From NCBI GenBank assembly GCA_002794735.1, contig NBAZ01000010.1:496001-560000 (forward strand): a stretch of DNA of 64,000 bases. The letters are read 5' to 3'. Positions within the stretch are counted from its first letter, which is position 1. Every line of letters starts with the position of its first letter. The DNA is from Pyrrhoderma lamaoense. Taxonomy: Eukaryota > Basidiomycota > Agaricomycetes > Hymenochaetales > Hymenochaetaceae. The position numbers and the translations under genes are program-made. Of this stretch, positions 26,049 through 37,692 are shown piece by piece. Below the pieces are notes generated by a model, which saw nothing but the letters and a program-made list of their open reading frames with translations, had not been told where the DNA came from and did not search any database.

Positions 26049-26997
26049 TTGAATAGAGATAAGAGGGAAAAAGAGATGTCTGGTCACACTTATAATTTTG
26101 ATTCCACATCCTTTTATATCCCGTTTTTGATTTTCGGTACCGAATCAGTAAGCAAAGATAGCTCTATGCCGTAGATACACATCATCATCCTGCCGCGAGT
26201 ATTACACATACAAACTGAGAGGGAAAACAGTAAGAACCCACTCCACCTGTGGAAGTTATCAATGGATCTGCAATGTGCCTATCAGCTAATCATTGGTAAA
26301 TATAGAAGCAGAAAGATACCGAGTGATTTGAACTATTATCATAGGCTCTCAATGTGCGACAGACGCGCATTTTTGGTCCTTAGTGTATTTGTTTGTGTAT
26401 ATTTGTTAAAACTATATTTTTAGATGAATGCCTATGACGTATGGTGGTGATATAATAATTCGCAGATATTATTCAATATAGTATTTAATGAGTTACTGAG
26501 TATACAACCGATAGTTACAGTAACAGTACTATGGATAGGTATCTTGAATCTTCACTTCACGAGCATTTCCAGTAAGTGGCTTTTACACAAATGTTTCACA
26601 AGCACTGAAAACGTATGTCCTGTCCATCTCATACTTTTGCCACCTTAAATTTATTTCTTTTGTACAGAACTTAGCATTTTATTGAGGAAATACAAATTTT
26701 AAAAACAATATTACGACATACGTGATAGTGAACGGCATAGCAAAGTCTATTACAGGTCAATTCAGATAGAATCACATGGATAACAAAAAATAGTTGGCAC
26801 TGTTATACAAAAAATGAGAATCTGATGATGCAAAAAGAAGACGGTCAGAGTTTGAAAACTTGTGGAAACCGAAGACAACTGTAGGACACGACGAGAAATC
26901 TGTTATACAATAAGAAAAGAGGGAAGAAAGAAAAGAAAAGTTAGTACAAAGTAAGATACCATTGTCCTTATGTGTATCTGTATGCTTTATTATACTA
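26049..26997. other. Intergenic spacer, about 950 bp
   Basis: Upstream of the aldo-keto reductase and downstream of the next minus-strand gene. AT-rich, with no coding signs or recognisable regulatory site. Confidence 0.6.
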
Positions 26998-29467
26998 TCA
27001 GCCTTGTGTTACCATTACATATTTGATAAACTATGAGAAAAAACTATTATTGAGTGTGACATGCCAGAAGAAAGGTGGAGAAAACAAACATACCGATTCA
27101 TACTTTCTCTCCGCTGGTCTGCCAGGTCCCTTTGGTATTGACTCAGGCAAGATCGGATACATATCCGGAGTCCCTTTTGCAATATTCCCAAAGTGATCCT
27201 GAAACTCTGTGTCTGGATATTCTGCGAGATCACGAGGATAACAACGCTCTGGAGGGCAGAGAACAACAAAACCTGTCTCCGTTAGATAATCTCCACGTCG
27301 ATTCCAGTATCCAGAACGGACATTACGAGAATCCTTCAAGGCAGCTGCAGCGGTGGAAACAGAAGAAATGCCGGTTCCTGCAGCACGTGAGCTAGTCCGA
27401 CCGATTCGTCTGCCTTCGTGTGCCTGAAACTGTGCTTGTGAACTGGAGCTATGAACATGACCTTGACTTATTGACTCTCTAGACGCAATGGGCTGGGATT
27501 GTGGGTGCGTATGGGGACGAGAGGGTGTACTAGCTTGAGATGCGACATTTGCATAGTAGTTACTTGATGTGGAATATCCGGTAACTCTAGGAGAAGGGGA
27601 ACGAGAAGCACGAGGAGACTGCTTCTTTGTCTTAGCAGGCGATGATACCTGTTCGCCGTACCCGTACTGGCTCTGAGACAGGTGTTTTGCAGTTATGGAC
27701 CGGGGAACACTAGAAGGAGTCACGGATGAACTAGAACGAACGTGTGGAGAGGGCGAGGTGTTAGTACCGCGGTACATGTATGCAGGTCTCAAGGGAGTTT
27801 GATGGTTAGGAGACCGTTCGTGCGCTGCACTCGGAATATACGGAGAACGTGAATCTTCTGGACGGGTGGGGGTGATTGGTGGTGTGGTATATGTCTGATG
27901 CTGGTAATCATTCGCAGCTGTACTCGCACTTGACATCCCATGCGCTTGTCCGGTGGATAAGGAATTAAGATGTCCCTTCGATCTCGGAGATTTTGACTTC
28001 ATGCGTCTAGGGTAGTCTCGTTCCGGCTCTCGATCTCTTTCACGATCGAGGTAGTCTTGCTCATAAGAATTTCGAGTAGATGATGCACGACTCGATTTAT
28101 GTAGGCTCCTAGGAGAAGGTAAGTGAACGGGCTGAGTTCCGGTTCCGTCGTCAACCCTCAACGAATCTCTCTGAGGCAGATAGAGATTATAGACCTTCCT
28201 GTCAGATATCCTCGCATCACGGCTACCACGACTTTCATTGTCACTTGATAATGATTCTTCGTCTCTAATGAGCCTCCTAGCTCCCATCTCTTCCGGCTCT
28301 TCAGAAACGCCCACCACTCCATTATTCACATAGACAGGGTTCGATTTGCTAGACACCGGAGGGATGGTTTGATATTGCAATGCACGATCCCTTTCCGAAG
28401 ATTGATCTTGACGTCCGTTGCGAGGAGCACTGTCTTTTAAGATGCGTTCATATTCATTCACTATTCTGCGGGTTTGGGGCTCATCAAGACCTATAGTTCC
28501 GCCTGAACCGGCTTCACGAGTCTCCTCGATCCATGCCTTGATGCGGTCTGAGCCTTTCTTACCCTTCTTTGGCACGGTCACCTCTGGTTGGTGAACGGAT
28601 AGATATACATAATCTTCATCGTTATCGTCATCATATTCATAACGGTTTTCATACCGTTCACTTGACCTTCTAGGCGCTGGTGATCGGGATGTGTCCCGAG
28701 CATAAAGAGCGTCTACAGGTAGCGTATGAGACCTTTGCACAGCTTGAGCAGATGACGTCTCTCTCCGATTCATTGGTAGTGTCTGAGATCGGCTTGAACT
28801 CACTCGGGCGCTCATAGAAGTGTGACGATCTATTGAATTCACTGGATCTCCATAAACTAGGTCATAGCCTGGTCCCGGTTCCGTCGTCCTTCGGCAGGAA
28901 ATATGATCGTGCTCACGATGTGCAGTGGAAGAATGAGATCGACGAGGGCTGTAAACGATGACTTCGGGCCCTTCATCTCGTCCAGCATGCTGCAGCCCTA
29001 TCTTATCCGCAGATAAGTCGTTATCGGAGTATAAACCCTTACCAGAGCTCGGCTCTCGAGCGATCGGATATGGTAAAGTACCTGCACGGGTAGTAGACGA
29101 TGGTATTATGGGTTGTACAGAGGGGGGTTGTGACGAAGCTCGCTTTTCATGCCCGATGTTTTCTGCGCTGGAAGACAGGAACGCACAAATCAGTCATATT
29201 ATGACATGGGGCCAGTCACGATTTGTTTAGTCTACCTCAATTCTTTAGATGTATTAACAATATAGCTTACCGAATGTGCATGTTCTCTAAACCCAAAGGG
29301 TTATCTTTCAGTTCAGTATCCCAGTAATCCTGCCCCTGTAACCTCGTTCTTGAGGGTTGCGCATAAGCATGAGCAGGAGCTACGGGATAAGGCCAGCCCT
29401 GCTGGGAATATACATGGTCTTTCGGTGGAGGGATAGGAGGGATCCAGGCTTGGTGAGCATATGACAT
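26998..29467 (-). CDS. Low-complexity fungal protein of unknown function with conserved YWNRRGD C-terminus
   Basis: Three exons (29467-29271, 29167-27094, 27030-26998) sum to 2,304 nt, 767 aa, in phase. The N-terminus (SYAHQAWIPPIPPP...) is Pro/Tyr-rich. The long central part is Ser/Arg/Pro-rich with many SP, RS and basic stretches, as expected for a disordered phosphoprotein. The only compact block is near the C-terminus: SGYWNRRGDYLTETGFVV, then YPRDLAEYPDTEFQDHFG and a Pro-rich end. This block resembles a segment I recall from uncharacterised basidiomycete proteins, but no function is known to me. The last exon adds 10 residues and is less certain than the rest. The start codon is the ATG at 29467; further upstream in-frame codons are not ATG. 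Confidence 0.75.
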
Positions 29468-30245
29468 GGGGATGGAAATTATCAAAGATGGTTCGCCAGC
29501 GACCAAAAACGATTAAGATGGAAACGTTTGTCGTAGGATAACAGAGACGATGCTTATACCAATGGATTGTATACCGATGCTGATTAATCCGTGAGTTGCG
29601 TTTCGGCAACAAAACAACGTCGTGAGTCCGACACAACTGCGATATCGCGGCGGTGGGAGTATTAAGAGGCGGTGAATGTAACGTGCCACCGTTTAGCTTC
29701 TTTAGCCCGTTGTCCCCGCACGACTTTCAAGAAAGCTTAAGAGTGCGCTTTAAATACGGTAAACGTTGTATTGGAGGCGAATGAAGCGCCTGTGAGGCCA
29801 CGACCCTTAGAAGTACAAATCGCCTTGCACAACGGCGAAACCACGCACTCGTTCACGCTACTGCGCACTTTTTAGACTGATGACGAACGGCTATCAGATA
29901 CCCGGATTCACGTATCTGACGTTTCTGTCTGTTTTTCCCAAGTAATAAAGACTTAGAAACAAATACACTGAGAAGAGTCGAATTTACTGGTTAACGTTGG
30001 TAAGAATTAAAATTCGCTCTGCAGGCATAAGTCTCCAGCGAACTTGTGACGTGACTAGGCCTAAATTTGGCACTACTCTGTCAATATACTAGGTGGAGTT
30101 ATCACACAGTATTCAAAAGATAGAATGTTCGGGAGGGTTAAGTGCTCTAAATTGTTCATGAGGAAACTTATCGAGGCTTGATAACACGGTATAACATTAG
30201 AACTAAAGTCTACAAAGTTGGGTTCCTCCGTATATCCCCTACTTT
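29468..30245. other. Intergenic spacer, about 780 bp
   Basis: Contains the promoter side of the 767-aa protein gene and the 3' side of the ATP synthase gene. Less simple-repeat content than the left part of the window. No feature recognised. Confidence 0.55.
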
Positions 30246-30690
30246 TCAGTGATGAGCCTTTTTCTCTTCCTCGGCGATGAAGTTTTTGATACTGTCCATC
30301 CTGGTCAGTCGTCATCATACATTCTTTAATGTCATTATAAACTGAATGAACGTACAATTGTTCTTCTTCACTTTAAGATAGGATTATGTGAGTAACAACT
30401 AAAATACATGAGTAGCAGGGACTCACCTCGAGCCGGCTCCTAGAGGAACGCTCTCCTTTGCTTTCTCAATGGTCTCCTTCAAGGATGAGCCAGAGGGTAT
30501 GGCTTCCTTCTTACCACCGCTCATAGACCCATAGGCAATGGCAGCCGTAGCAAGAATTGTACCAATAGAAAGGTACTCGCTCTTAATCGCACGGCCGAAA
30601 ATTTGGCTATTAATGGAGCAACAGTCAGCAAAAAAGAGGATTTCTAATTTGAGAAGTCTCGAAGGCCTTTCAAAATACATACTACGACAT
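30246..30690 (-). CDS. ATP19: Mitochondrial F1Fo ATP synthase subunit k
   Basis: Small inner-membrane subunit associated with ATP synthase dimers. Four exons give 246 nt (81 aa): 30690-30686 (only 5 nt, ATGTC), 30606-30427, 30370-30356 (15 nt) and 30291-30246. All four phases agree. The protein starts MSQIFGRAIKSEYLSIGTIL, has one hydrophobic segment (IGTILATAAIAYG), then GGKK, and ends IKNFIAEEEKKAHH. This matches the subunit k pattern of a short N-terminal GR(P/A)xKxEYL motif, one membrane span, and a C-terminal EEExFI(K/R)xF tail. A longer ORF reading through the third intron (to 30073) is an artefact. Confidence 0.9.
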
Positions 30691-30942
30691 GGTAAGCGTT
30701 GTCAGAATGAACACTCTCAAGGCGAAATTCTGTATTTCAGTGTGACTGTTATCCGTGACAGCCTTACTAATATAGTTGCATACAGGATCCTATATTAATA
30801 CTGGTTCTACTATGCAATTTAAATACTCGTATTGTGGTTGCAAAGAACAAAATATAATTGTATATCCTCTCCGCGCAATTTTGCGGGGTTAATATTCGTA
30901 ATAAATGATACATCCTGCCAGTAGCCGGTAGAGTAAACAGAT

Positions 30943-32119
30943 ATGTTTCCTCAACGATCCCACCAGTACTCGAGTGAAGATAAGCTCGAGTTAGTTAAGA
31001 CCTTACATCAAAGTCTCGGAGGGGAATCAAGTGTAGAGGTACGACATTACTGCTTACAACTATACTATATTGCTCTGACTGTAATCTGAAGGAGACTCTA
31101 TGGACTAAAACTAAGAACGGGAGCAAGATTACGAGAAGGGTAGCGAAGAAAAATATAGTTATGCAGGGGAATAATGAGATGACTATCAACGAGATTACAG
31201 TTGCTATGAGTTTGCGGCACATTAACATAGTAAGCCCGTTTGCCAAGTCTAAAAGCTCACCCTATCTTATTCCCTTATACCAGGCTAATGCTTACGATTG
31301 GTTCCCTGATACAAGTAAAGGTCAAAATACCTTTGCTATCTTATACAGACTTGCGGCTGGAGGTAACTTGATGGACCTGATCTATAAAATCAAAAGATTT
31401 CCGGAAAGATTGTCTTCAAATATTTCTTAGTGAGGATATACGCCCTATTTCATAATATCCTTTCTGATACTTTGAACTCAATAGTCAGGTCTTAAGCGCT
31501 ATTACTTACCTACATGGTCAAGGACGCTCGCATAGAGATTTAAGGTGGGCTGTACTATGGACTCTAATGTAAAACTACTAAAGTTCTTGTCAGTTTAATG
31601 AATATAGGTTTTAGATATAATAGACCTGAGATACCCGAGAGTACCATTAGTGCGCATTTTAATTGGATGCCGGCAAAAGATGAGATTTTAGTCTATGATT
31701 TTGGATGGTGACCACTTTTGCTTGTAAATGTATATATAAATGCTGCCCTTCAACTGATACTTATGTAGTTCAGGGTCGTCAAGGGAAGAGAACGTAATCA
31801 AGGACCTAGAGTCTATAGGGCGAGTAAAACTAAAGATGTGTATACCCAAATGTTTGCTAATGAACAAGATAGAAAAATAACTATTGAAATGTTGACAGGT
31901 CCCAAGTTTCCAGATCAATTCAGGATTGTCAAAGATTCTAATGGGAAAATCGTTTCGACCGGGATTAAAAATCTTAATAAGAAGGTTACAGGAGAAGGTA
32001 GCCAACTATTGATTATCGACGTGAAAAATTATGCTTATATTCATTTTATCAGCATTAGCATTCATATATACATGTTTAGAGGGGAAGAAAACGGCCCAGC
32101 AGATTCTTACGACAGATAA
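30943..32119 (+). CDS. Protein-kinase-like gene: N-lobe and catalytic loop joined to an unrecognised C-terminal domain
   Basis: Exons 30943-31038, 31092-31229, 31284-31429, 31485-31544, 31624-31707 and 31774-32119 are all in phase (870 nt, 289 aa), which argues for a gene that was recently or is still functional. Kinase landmarks are VAKKN (ATP-binding Lys), INEITVAMSLRHINI (alpha-C Glu and beta-4), FAILYRLAAGGNLMDLI (hinge), RFPERL, VLSAITYLHGQGRSHRDLR (catalytic loop) and ILVYDFGW (DFG). No glycine-rich loop is obvious, the Asn expected five residues after the HRD Asp is missing, and no APE or C-lobe follows. Instead the frame runs into about 115 residues (KTKDVYTQMFANEQDRKI..., then GPKFPDQFRIVKDSNGKIV) that I do not recognise. 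If the last donor (31708) is not used, translation stops right after DFGW at 31711. Probably a pseudokinase or a decaying kinase. Confidence 0.6.
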
Positions 32120-34478
32120 GGTAGGACGTATAATTGATAAAATTATGCAACTTACCTCAACTTCTTGATAGTGGATCAATAATGCAAGGACTCTCCCCAG
32201 AGTAAGTACTCCTTTGCAAAACCCGGTTGTTAGGTCATCAACTCCAAGTGCTAGTGTGAGGAGGACTGGCCAAAGGTAGTACGAGTAACTAGATGAGTCC
32301 GTTATACTGATTACTAGCAAGTAAACCATTGAAGTGTAGTTGACTTATTATGTCTTATACTGAGATATCATAGTTTCAAATAATCCCATTTCCACCCTCA
32401 AGCGCTACAAGAGAGAGTTGTGGATTTTGTTCGGAACTGTACCATATCATACCAGCGAAAATGATGTAGACACTTTGCTTATTTAATTTGTTTACGTTTG
32501 TAATGGGAAACCATGATGATCGCGTGCCCCCTTTACATCTGACGTGATCCATCATTCTACATACACTCCAAGCGATTCTCTTATTCTTTATGTGTCCTCA
32601 TGGTTGTATCCATCAAAATCTGGCTACTTTATCTCTTCGAATATGAGAAGCTTATAAGATGCTAGCAGAATATAACAAACCATCCAGCGTTGAGGCCAGC
32701 CGACATCAAACTCAAGTGACAACGGCAAAATGAACAATAACGATCCAAGTGACTTTGTTAACTTTTATATACCACTTTACAACCCTGTACACCGACCAAA
32801 GCGGAGAGACAAGAGACATGATCTCCTTCAACAGCCTTGGGATCCTCAACAGATACTACTAACGAAAACATTCTAGGAGCCTTCCCTTAGAAGATCAAAC
32901 AAAACTGTGATCACTCAGTATTTGGAAATATAAACATGGTTGTCAGGAAACAACCTTCTCCTTCTCGAGAGCATATACCCGTGAACCAGAAGTGATGACT
33001 TCAGTATTAACCAGCTACTTTTCTTCAAGATCTTCTACTCTCCTTTAAGTCCGATCAAAGTCCTAGCTGGAAGTCGATATCCAACCTATGATATCGATAC
33101 TACATAAGCTTCGCCAAATACAACTATCTCTACTGATAGATGTCTATCAATCATAAAGCGGCCGCGGACTTGATACTCTGGAGTTTCATCGACGACTCAG
33201 ATCCTCAATTCTCAAACTGAAGTTAAATAGGTCCAGTCCCGTTTAGGAACCGATCTGATCTTAAATCAGGTATATATACCGTTTTGACACACTCGATACT
33301 CCAAATTTAAACGAAGGCACTCGAGTATTTTGAGTGCAGATAATCTGCCGCACATCTTAACGAAGGTATTCGTTGTCAATCCAGAGCCCTACTAATTCCT
33401 AGCGCTAGTTTTTGTGCGTATCTCTTGGACGGTTGAAGCTGTCTTAATATCACTGCCAAGCTTCGCCAGGGCATATCGAAGTGCGGTGTTATGCCATCTT
33501 CCAATACAAAGACAATGCTTTTATATATGCTAAGGGGTAGTATCCATCACTATCTCGGAAGCATCATATAAACAACTCTTGGCAGGACAGAAGCTTGCGC
33601 TGATGAATTCGTATTGGAATATATGTTCAATTGATGAATCACTTGTATCGTTGTACTAGAGAGGGATCACTGAGTTGATTTGATTTCACCAGATATTAGA
33701 AACAGAGATCTCAATGCTGATAGAGTGTATGAAGAACATCGTGATACAAAAGTATAAACCAACGTAGTCATCTGGAAAATCCACGACGTCGTTATTTATT
33801 GAGATGTTTTCGCGTTTACAGGTTTGAGAGAGAATATCAGAGATATAAATTTAATTCAGTGTATATAAATACAATCAACCAGTATTCTGTAATATTGCAT
33901 CAAATACTGTTCTCATTGGTTCTTACATGCCAAGAATATTAGGAGCTCTACTCGGTGTATATTCCCACTTCTTCATGAGCCCATACTGTATGTGCCATAT
34001 CCTGGCTAATCAAATGATAATTTTTCCAACTTCTGAGTATAAGTACATGCACTTGAAATTGATTATATCTTGTTTGAGATGGTTCGGGCCACTTCGGAGG
34101 CCAAGAAAACAGATGAGTGCGGACGACGGTCAGCCGCGTCGGAATCACAGTTTTCTCATGGTCCAGAAACTGAGCATCCTAAGCAAAGACGACGCTCAAA
34201 AACAATCAAGTTTGTGCTGTCAAGAGAGTGAACTAGAAAATTGGAAATAATTGAAAGTAAGGTGATTATCTGAGCTTGGTGAAAAGGACTTAGTGCTGAG
34301 CCAAGAGAGTCCAGGCGGCGATAGAGCGAGTTGCTCGGAGATGGGATTTTTGGCGTCATCTTTAGACACACGGAGAATGATAAAAGCTCCATGCTCTTGC
34401 CTCACTAGTTTGTCCACCGACCGTCAACATCCCCAATTACTCGAATAGCGGGACGTATTGTGCTTTGCAAAGCCCAAC
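32120..34478. other. 2.4-kb region without a recognisable gene
   Basis: Dense stops in all frames. ORFs at 33927-34250 (+) and 34156-34417 (-) overlap each other and show no domain. A decayed mobile element is possible because the base composition resembles coding DNA in places, but no transposase, integrase or reverse-transcriptase motif could be established. Confidence 0.5.
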
Positions 34479-35519
34479 ATGTCGAATAGTAATTCTAATG
34501 GGAAACAGGAGTCTTCGTCGACTTTACCCGGGCCCATAGTATCAAAAGGCAGAGATGGGCTCTCATGGAGGGAATATCTCATGGAAAACGTCGACCCCAA
34601 GCAGTCAACTACGCCCCTTGCAATGTACTGCTTTATGACTGGGTTTATGTGAGTTTAATTTTCGAAAATGTCGAGCGAACGAAGGATTGTGTCAAACTAA
34701 CTTCGTATAGTGATTCCATCTCCTTCACGGCTGTTTTCGTATGGTGTGGGTTTCAGACTGGGAACACTGTTCAGGTAATTCCCATTCTCAAATCAAGAAG
34801 ACAGAACTCTAAATTGATTTTCGTAGTTGGCTTTGGCTATTGCACGGTTATTTTCCCCAGGAAACACAAACTTCCAATTTGAGATGGCCGATAGACAAGC
34901 TCTCGTCTCTCTCTTGACCTTCCTTGGTGGTGCATCTCTCGGACGTATTGGAGACAAAATGGGTTCAAATACCCGAGCATGGCTTTTCTTAGGAACAATG
35001 ATTCAAACTCTCTTCACCATGGCCGCTGCAATAACTATGTGGAAAAGTGGACAGGGATCAATTGCTGGCTTTAGAGGAGAACCTGCATGGACGAATGCAC
35101 TAAGTTTTGTTGCCCTGGGCTTTGCGAGTGCAACTGTTGGGTTACAAGGAATAATGGGCAAGCGTGTCAACTCTCAATTCGCTACTACTGGTACGTATCT
35201 TTACGGACACTTCACACTGACCTTTATAACTGATCTCTCTTTCATTCTCTCCTCATCTCTCTTTCATAATCGAATAAACACGAAATGTAGTTGTATTGAC
35301 TACTGTCTGGTGTGAACTCCTATCGGACCCCAAACTCTTCCGTCCTAATTTCCAGATTACTCGTGACCACAAGTTCCTTGCAGTCTTTGCCCTCTTCCTC
35401 GGGGTTTCGTCGGTCGCGCCATCCTCGATCAGATTGGTAGTGCGGGGGCGTTTGGCGTGGGTACGGGCATGCGTTTCTTAATAGCTGTAATATGGCTTTT
35501 CGTCCCTGCCAAAAAGTAA
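34479..35519 (+). CDS. DUF1275 (YoaK-type) integral membrane protein
   Basis: Exons 34479-34648, 34711-34774, 34827-35190 and 35291-35519. The protein begins with a Ser/Asn-rich tail, then WREYLMENVDPKQSTTPL and several hydrophobic spans: AMYCFMTGFIDSISF, VWCGFQTGNTVQ (the typical FxGNxxQ block of DUF1275), LLTFLGGASLGRIGDK, AWLFLGTMIQTLF, LSFVALGFASATVGLQGIMGKR, and the C-terminal AVIWLFVPAKK. Between LFLG and FVGRAILDQIGSAG the frame breaks at the GGGG run at 35401-35404; with one more G the gene is 828 nt (275 aa) in phase. Function is unknown in the family; members are predicted transporters. Confidence 0.85.
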
Positions 35520-36711
35520 ACATATTTCATCTGAGTACTCGCCTTTTTTTGCACCGCTTGGTATCATAATTCCTCTGGACCTCAGATCAAAACTTCGCGG
35601 ATAATTATGATATTCTTATGAGCATATCACCTTTTTTTCTTGGATTTTCAGCTTGTTGGAAGCTTGTTGGTTGGGGTGGTGTACCTTCACTTATAGATTA
35701 ATTCCATAGATACAAACTCAACATTGTAGGATACTCATAGCCGGGTTTTTATAACAATTATATGACATGAACTAGAACGTCATCGTATGAAATTTCTATT
35801 AAGATTTCTTTCTTTTTTGACGAGAATCAGTGCTCGCGGGAGACGACATTTCAAATCGTGAATCCGTAAAAAGACATTGCAAAGAATGATGTTCTTACAT
35901 TTCCGTCTTGACATATGCAAACATATGGTAATACAAGGTGAAGAATACCGCATTTAGCCTTTCTACAATAACTGTGATGGGTTATTGAATCACAGGGAGC
36001 AAGATGTTGTGTTCATATAGGCTATACTACTACAAGTCGTCCTCATATTTGTACGGTCAAGATGGATAGACATGGGCTAATTTCGGCTTGAATCACATCT
36101 TCAACATATCCTTCTCGGTGTCGTTTGCTCACTAGATTTTTCTCAGTACCAATGTCCACGTAATTCCCCTTTCTGGACAAAATCCTTCGTCTTGCAAATA
36201 CTAAGTAGACAAAGCTTTCTGTCTCTGATAAAGAGTAATTTGGGACGTTGTATTTAATCCAGCTATTTTTCAGGAATTATCTGAAACACACTTCATCTCA
36301 CCTTCACTAACACTAATATAGTTGCCCAAGAGAATGAAAAAAACGACGGATTGGTTTTTTTACAAAGTACTCACGGCGCATTCTAAACACTTATGGGTAG
36401 TTCAAGAATTCACTCGGTGCTTTCCATGTTTTATACATGTAGTTGATACTGATCTATCACCTTCCAATTTCGATGATCATATACCTTAACAGTAAGTACA
36501 AGCATGTGCATGTCTGAATCTAAACGGGTCAGGTATCTTACTACGATATACTTCTTGGATAATCAATCTTGTTCCCGGTCTTATCGAAGCTTAAAGGATC
36601 TGGAAATCAAATAATATACCACGATATGTTAGTAATTATGAATGTTGTAGTCTAGATGTCCTAATCATACTATGATTACTGGACTAGGGTGGGCTAAACC
36701 TCCTATTTCGC
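35520..36711. other. Intergenic spacer, 1.2 kb
   Basis: Shared 3' side of two convergent genes (DUF1275 gene and the 73-aa ORF). AT-rich; no feature recognised. Confidence 0.55.
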
Positions 36712-36985
36712 TCACTTCTCCTGGGATCTCCTCAAATTATCATCATCTTTAGGCTCCTTGAAGATTATAAATGCGTTCTGGCGTGTCAATTTGTTATGAT
36801 TAAAGCTCATTCTGTTCAAATCATCCGTAAGCTTGCCTACATCCTGCTCAACAGGTGCAGGATCGGCCGCGGATCCTTGACCGGATTGTGCATCCTAATG
36901 GAAGTTATATACATTGACAAAACTAGATAGAGAGCTAGATACTCACCGAATCCTGCGTGATTACTTCCTTGTTGTTGTCGCTCAT
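36712..36985 (-). CDS. Small acidic hypothetical protein, 73 aa
   Basis: Two exons, 36985-36947 and 36894-36712, separated by a 52-nt intron with canonical GTGAGT donor and TTAG acceptor; 222 nt in phase. The sequence begins MSDNNKEVITQDS and contains DVGKLTDDLNRMSFNHNK and NAFIIFKEPKDDD. It is hydrophilic with no signal peptide or membrane span. The strict phase and canonical intron favour a real gene. I do not recognise the family. Confidence 0.6.
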
Positions 36986-37692
36986 AACTAGTAGACCAAG
37001 TGAAACGTCTTCGAATAATATATTGATTGCCAGTGATCCAAGATCAGTGTAACTGGAAGGAGATGGTACACTACTTATGATATAATGATGATAAAGAGTA
37101 AATAATCTAGTAAAGGGATATATAGTCTGAGAAATACCTTTGAATGTGGATATTTATGTAGTAACATCTCAATGCCCCTTATATAGTGCAAGGACTGATA
37201 ACCGTTATTTTACGGCGAATTAACCACTTGTTATTATATATCCTTGTCATTTTATTCGCCTCTTGACTGGGATTGGGCGTGATCCCTTTGATATAGTATT
37301 ACCAATAGGGGCGTCTTTAATAACGAAGGCTGCGTGGAGCACAGATGGCATTGTGGCTTCGTACCGCATATGTACAGTGAGCATGAGCGCCTATGGGGAT
37401 TTCCACAGTCTAGTAATGGTACATTGGTGGTATCTGGTTCCCAAAAGCTTGAATATTATATACCATGAATAAGAAGCAAATGCAGTCACAGTGTTTCCAA
37501 TAAAGGAAGAGTGATATGTTATTAAATAACTTGTGAGAAAAGTCGCGATAGTCACATCCTGTCACGTAACGTGTCACTGCTCACTTCTGTTCACCGGTCG
37601 ACGCTCTTTCACGTGTTTGTGAATATACATGTGGATTACTTCATGTATTTATAGTCTCAAGCCGGATACTCAATGATATTGTCGTACATACG
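36986..37692. other. Divergent promoter region, about 700 bp
   Basis: Lies between the 73-aa gene (-) and the enoyl-CoA hydratase gene (+). No specific element recognised. Confidence 0.5.

Noticed and set aside
30073..30245. Longer C-terminus for ATP synthase subunit k
   Set aside because: It reads through a GTACGT...ACAG intron; splicing gives the family-typical IKNFIAEEEKK ending in phase.
32340..34400. Decayed retrotransposon
   Set aside because: Some stretches look like former coding DNA, but no integrase, reverse-transcriptase or LTR motif could be confirmed by eye.
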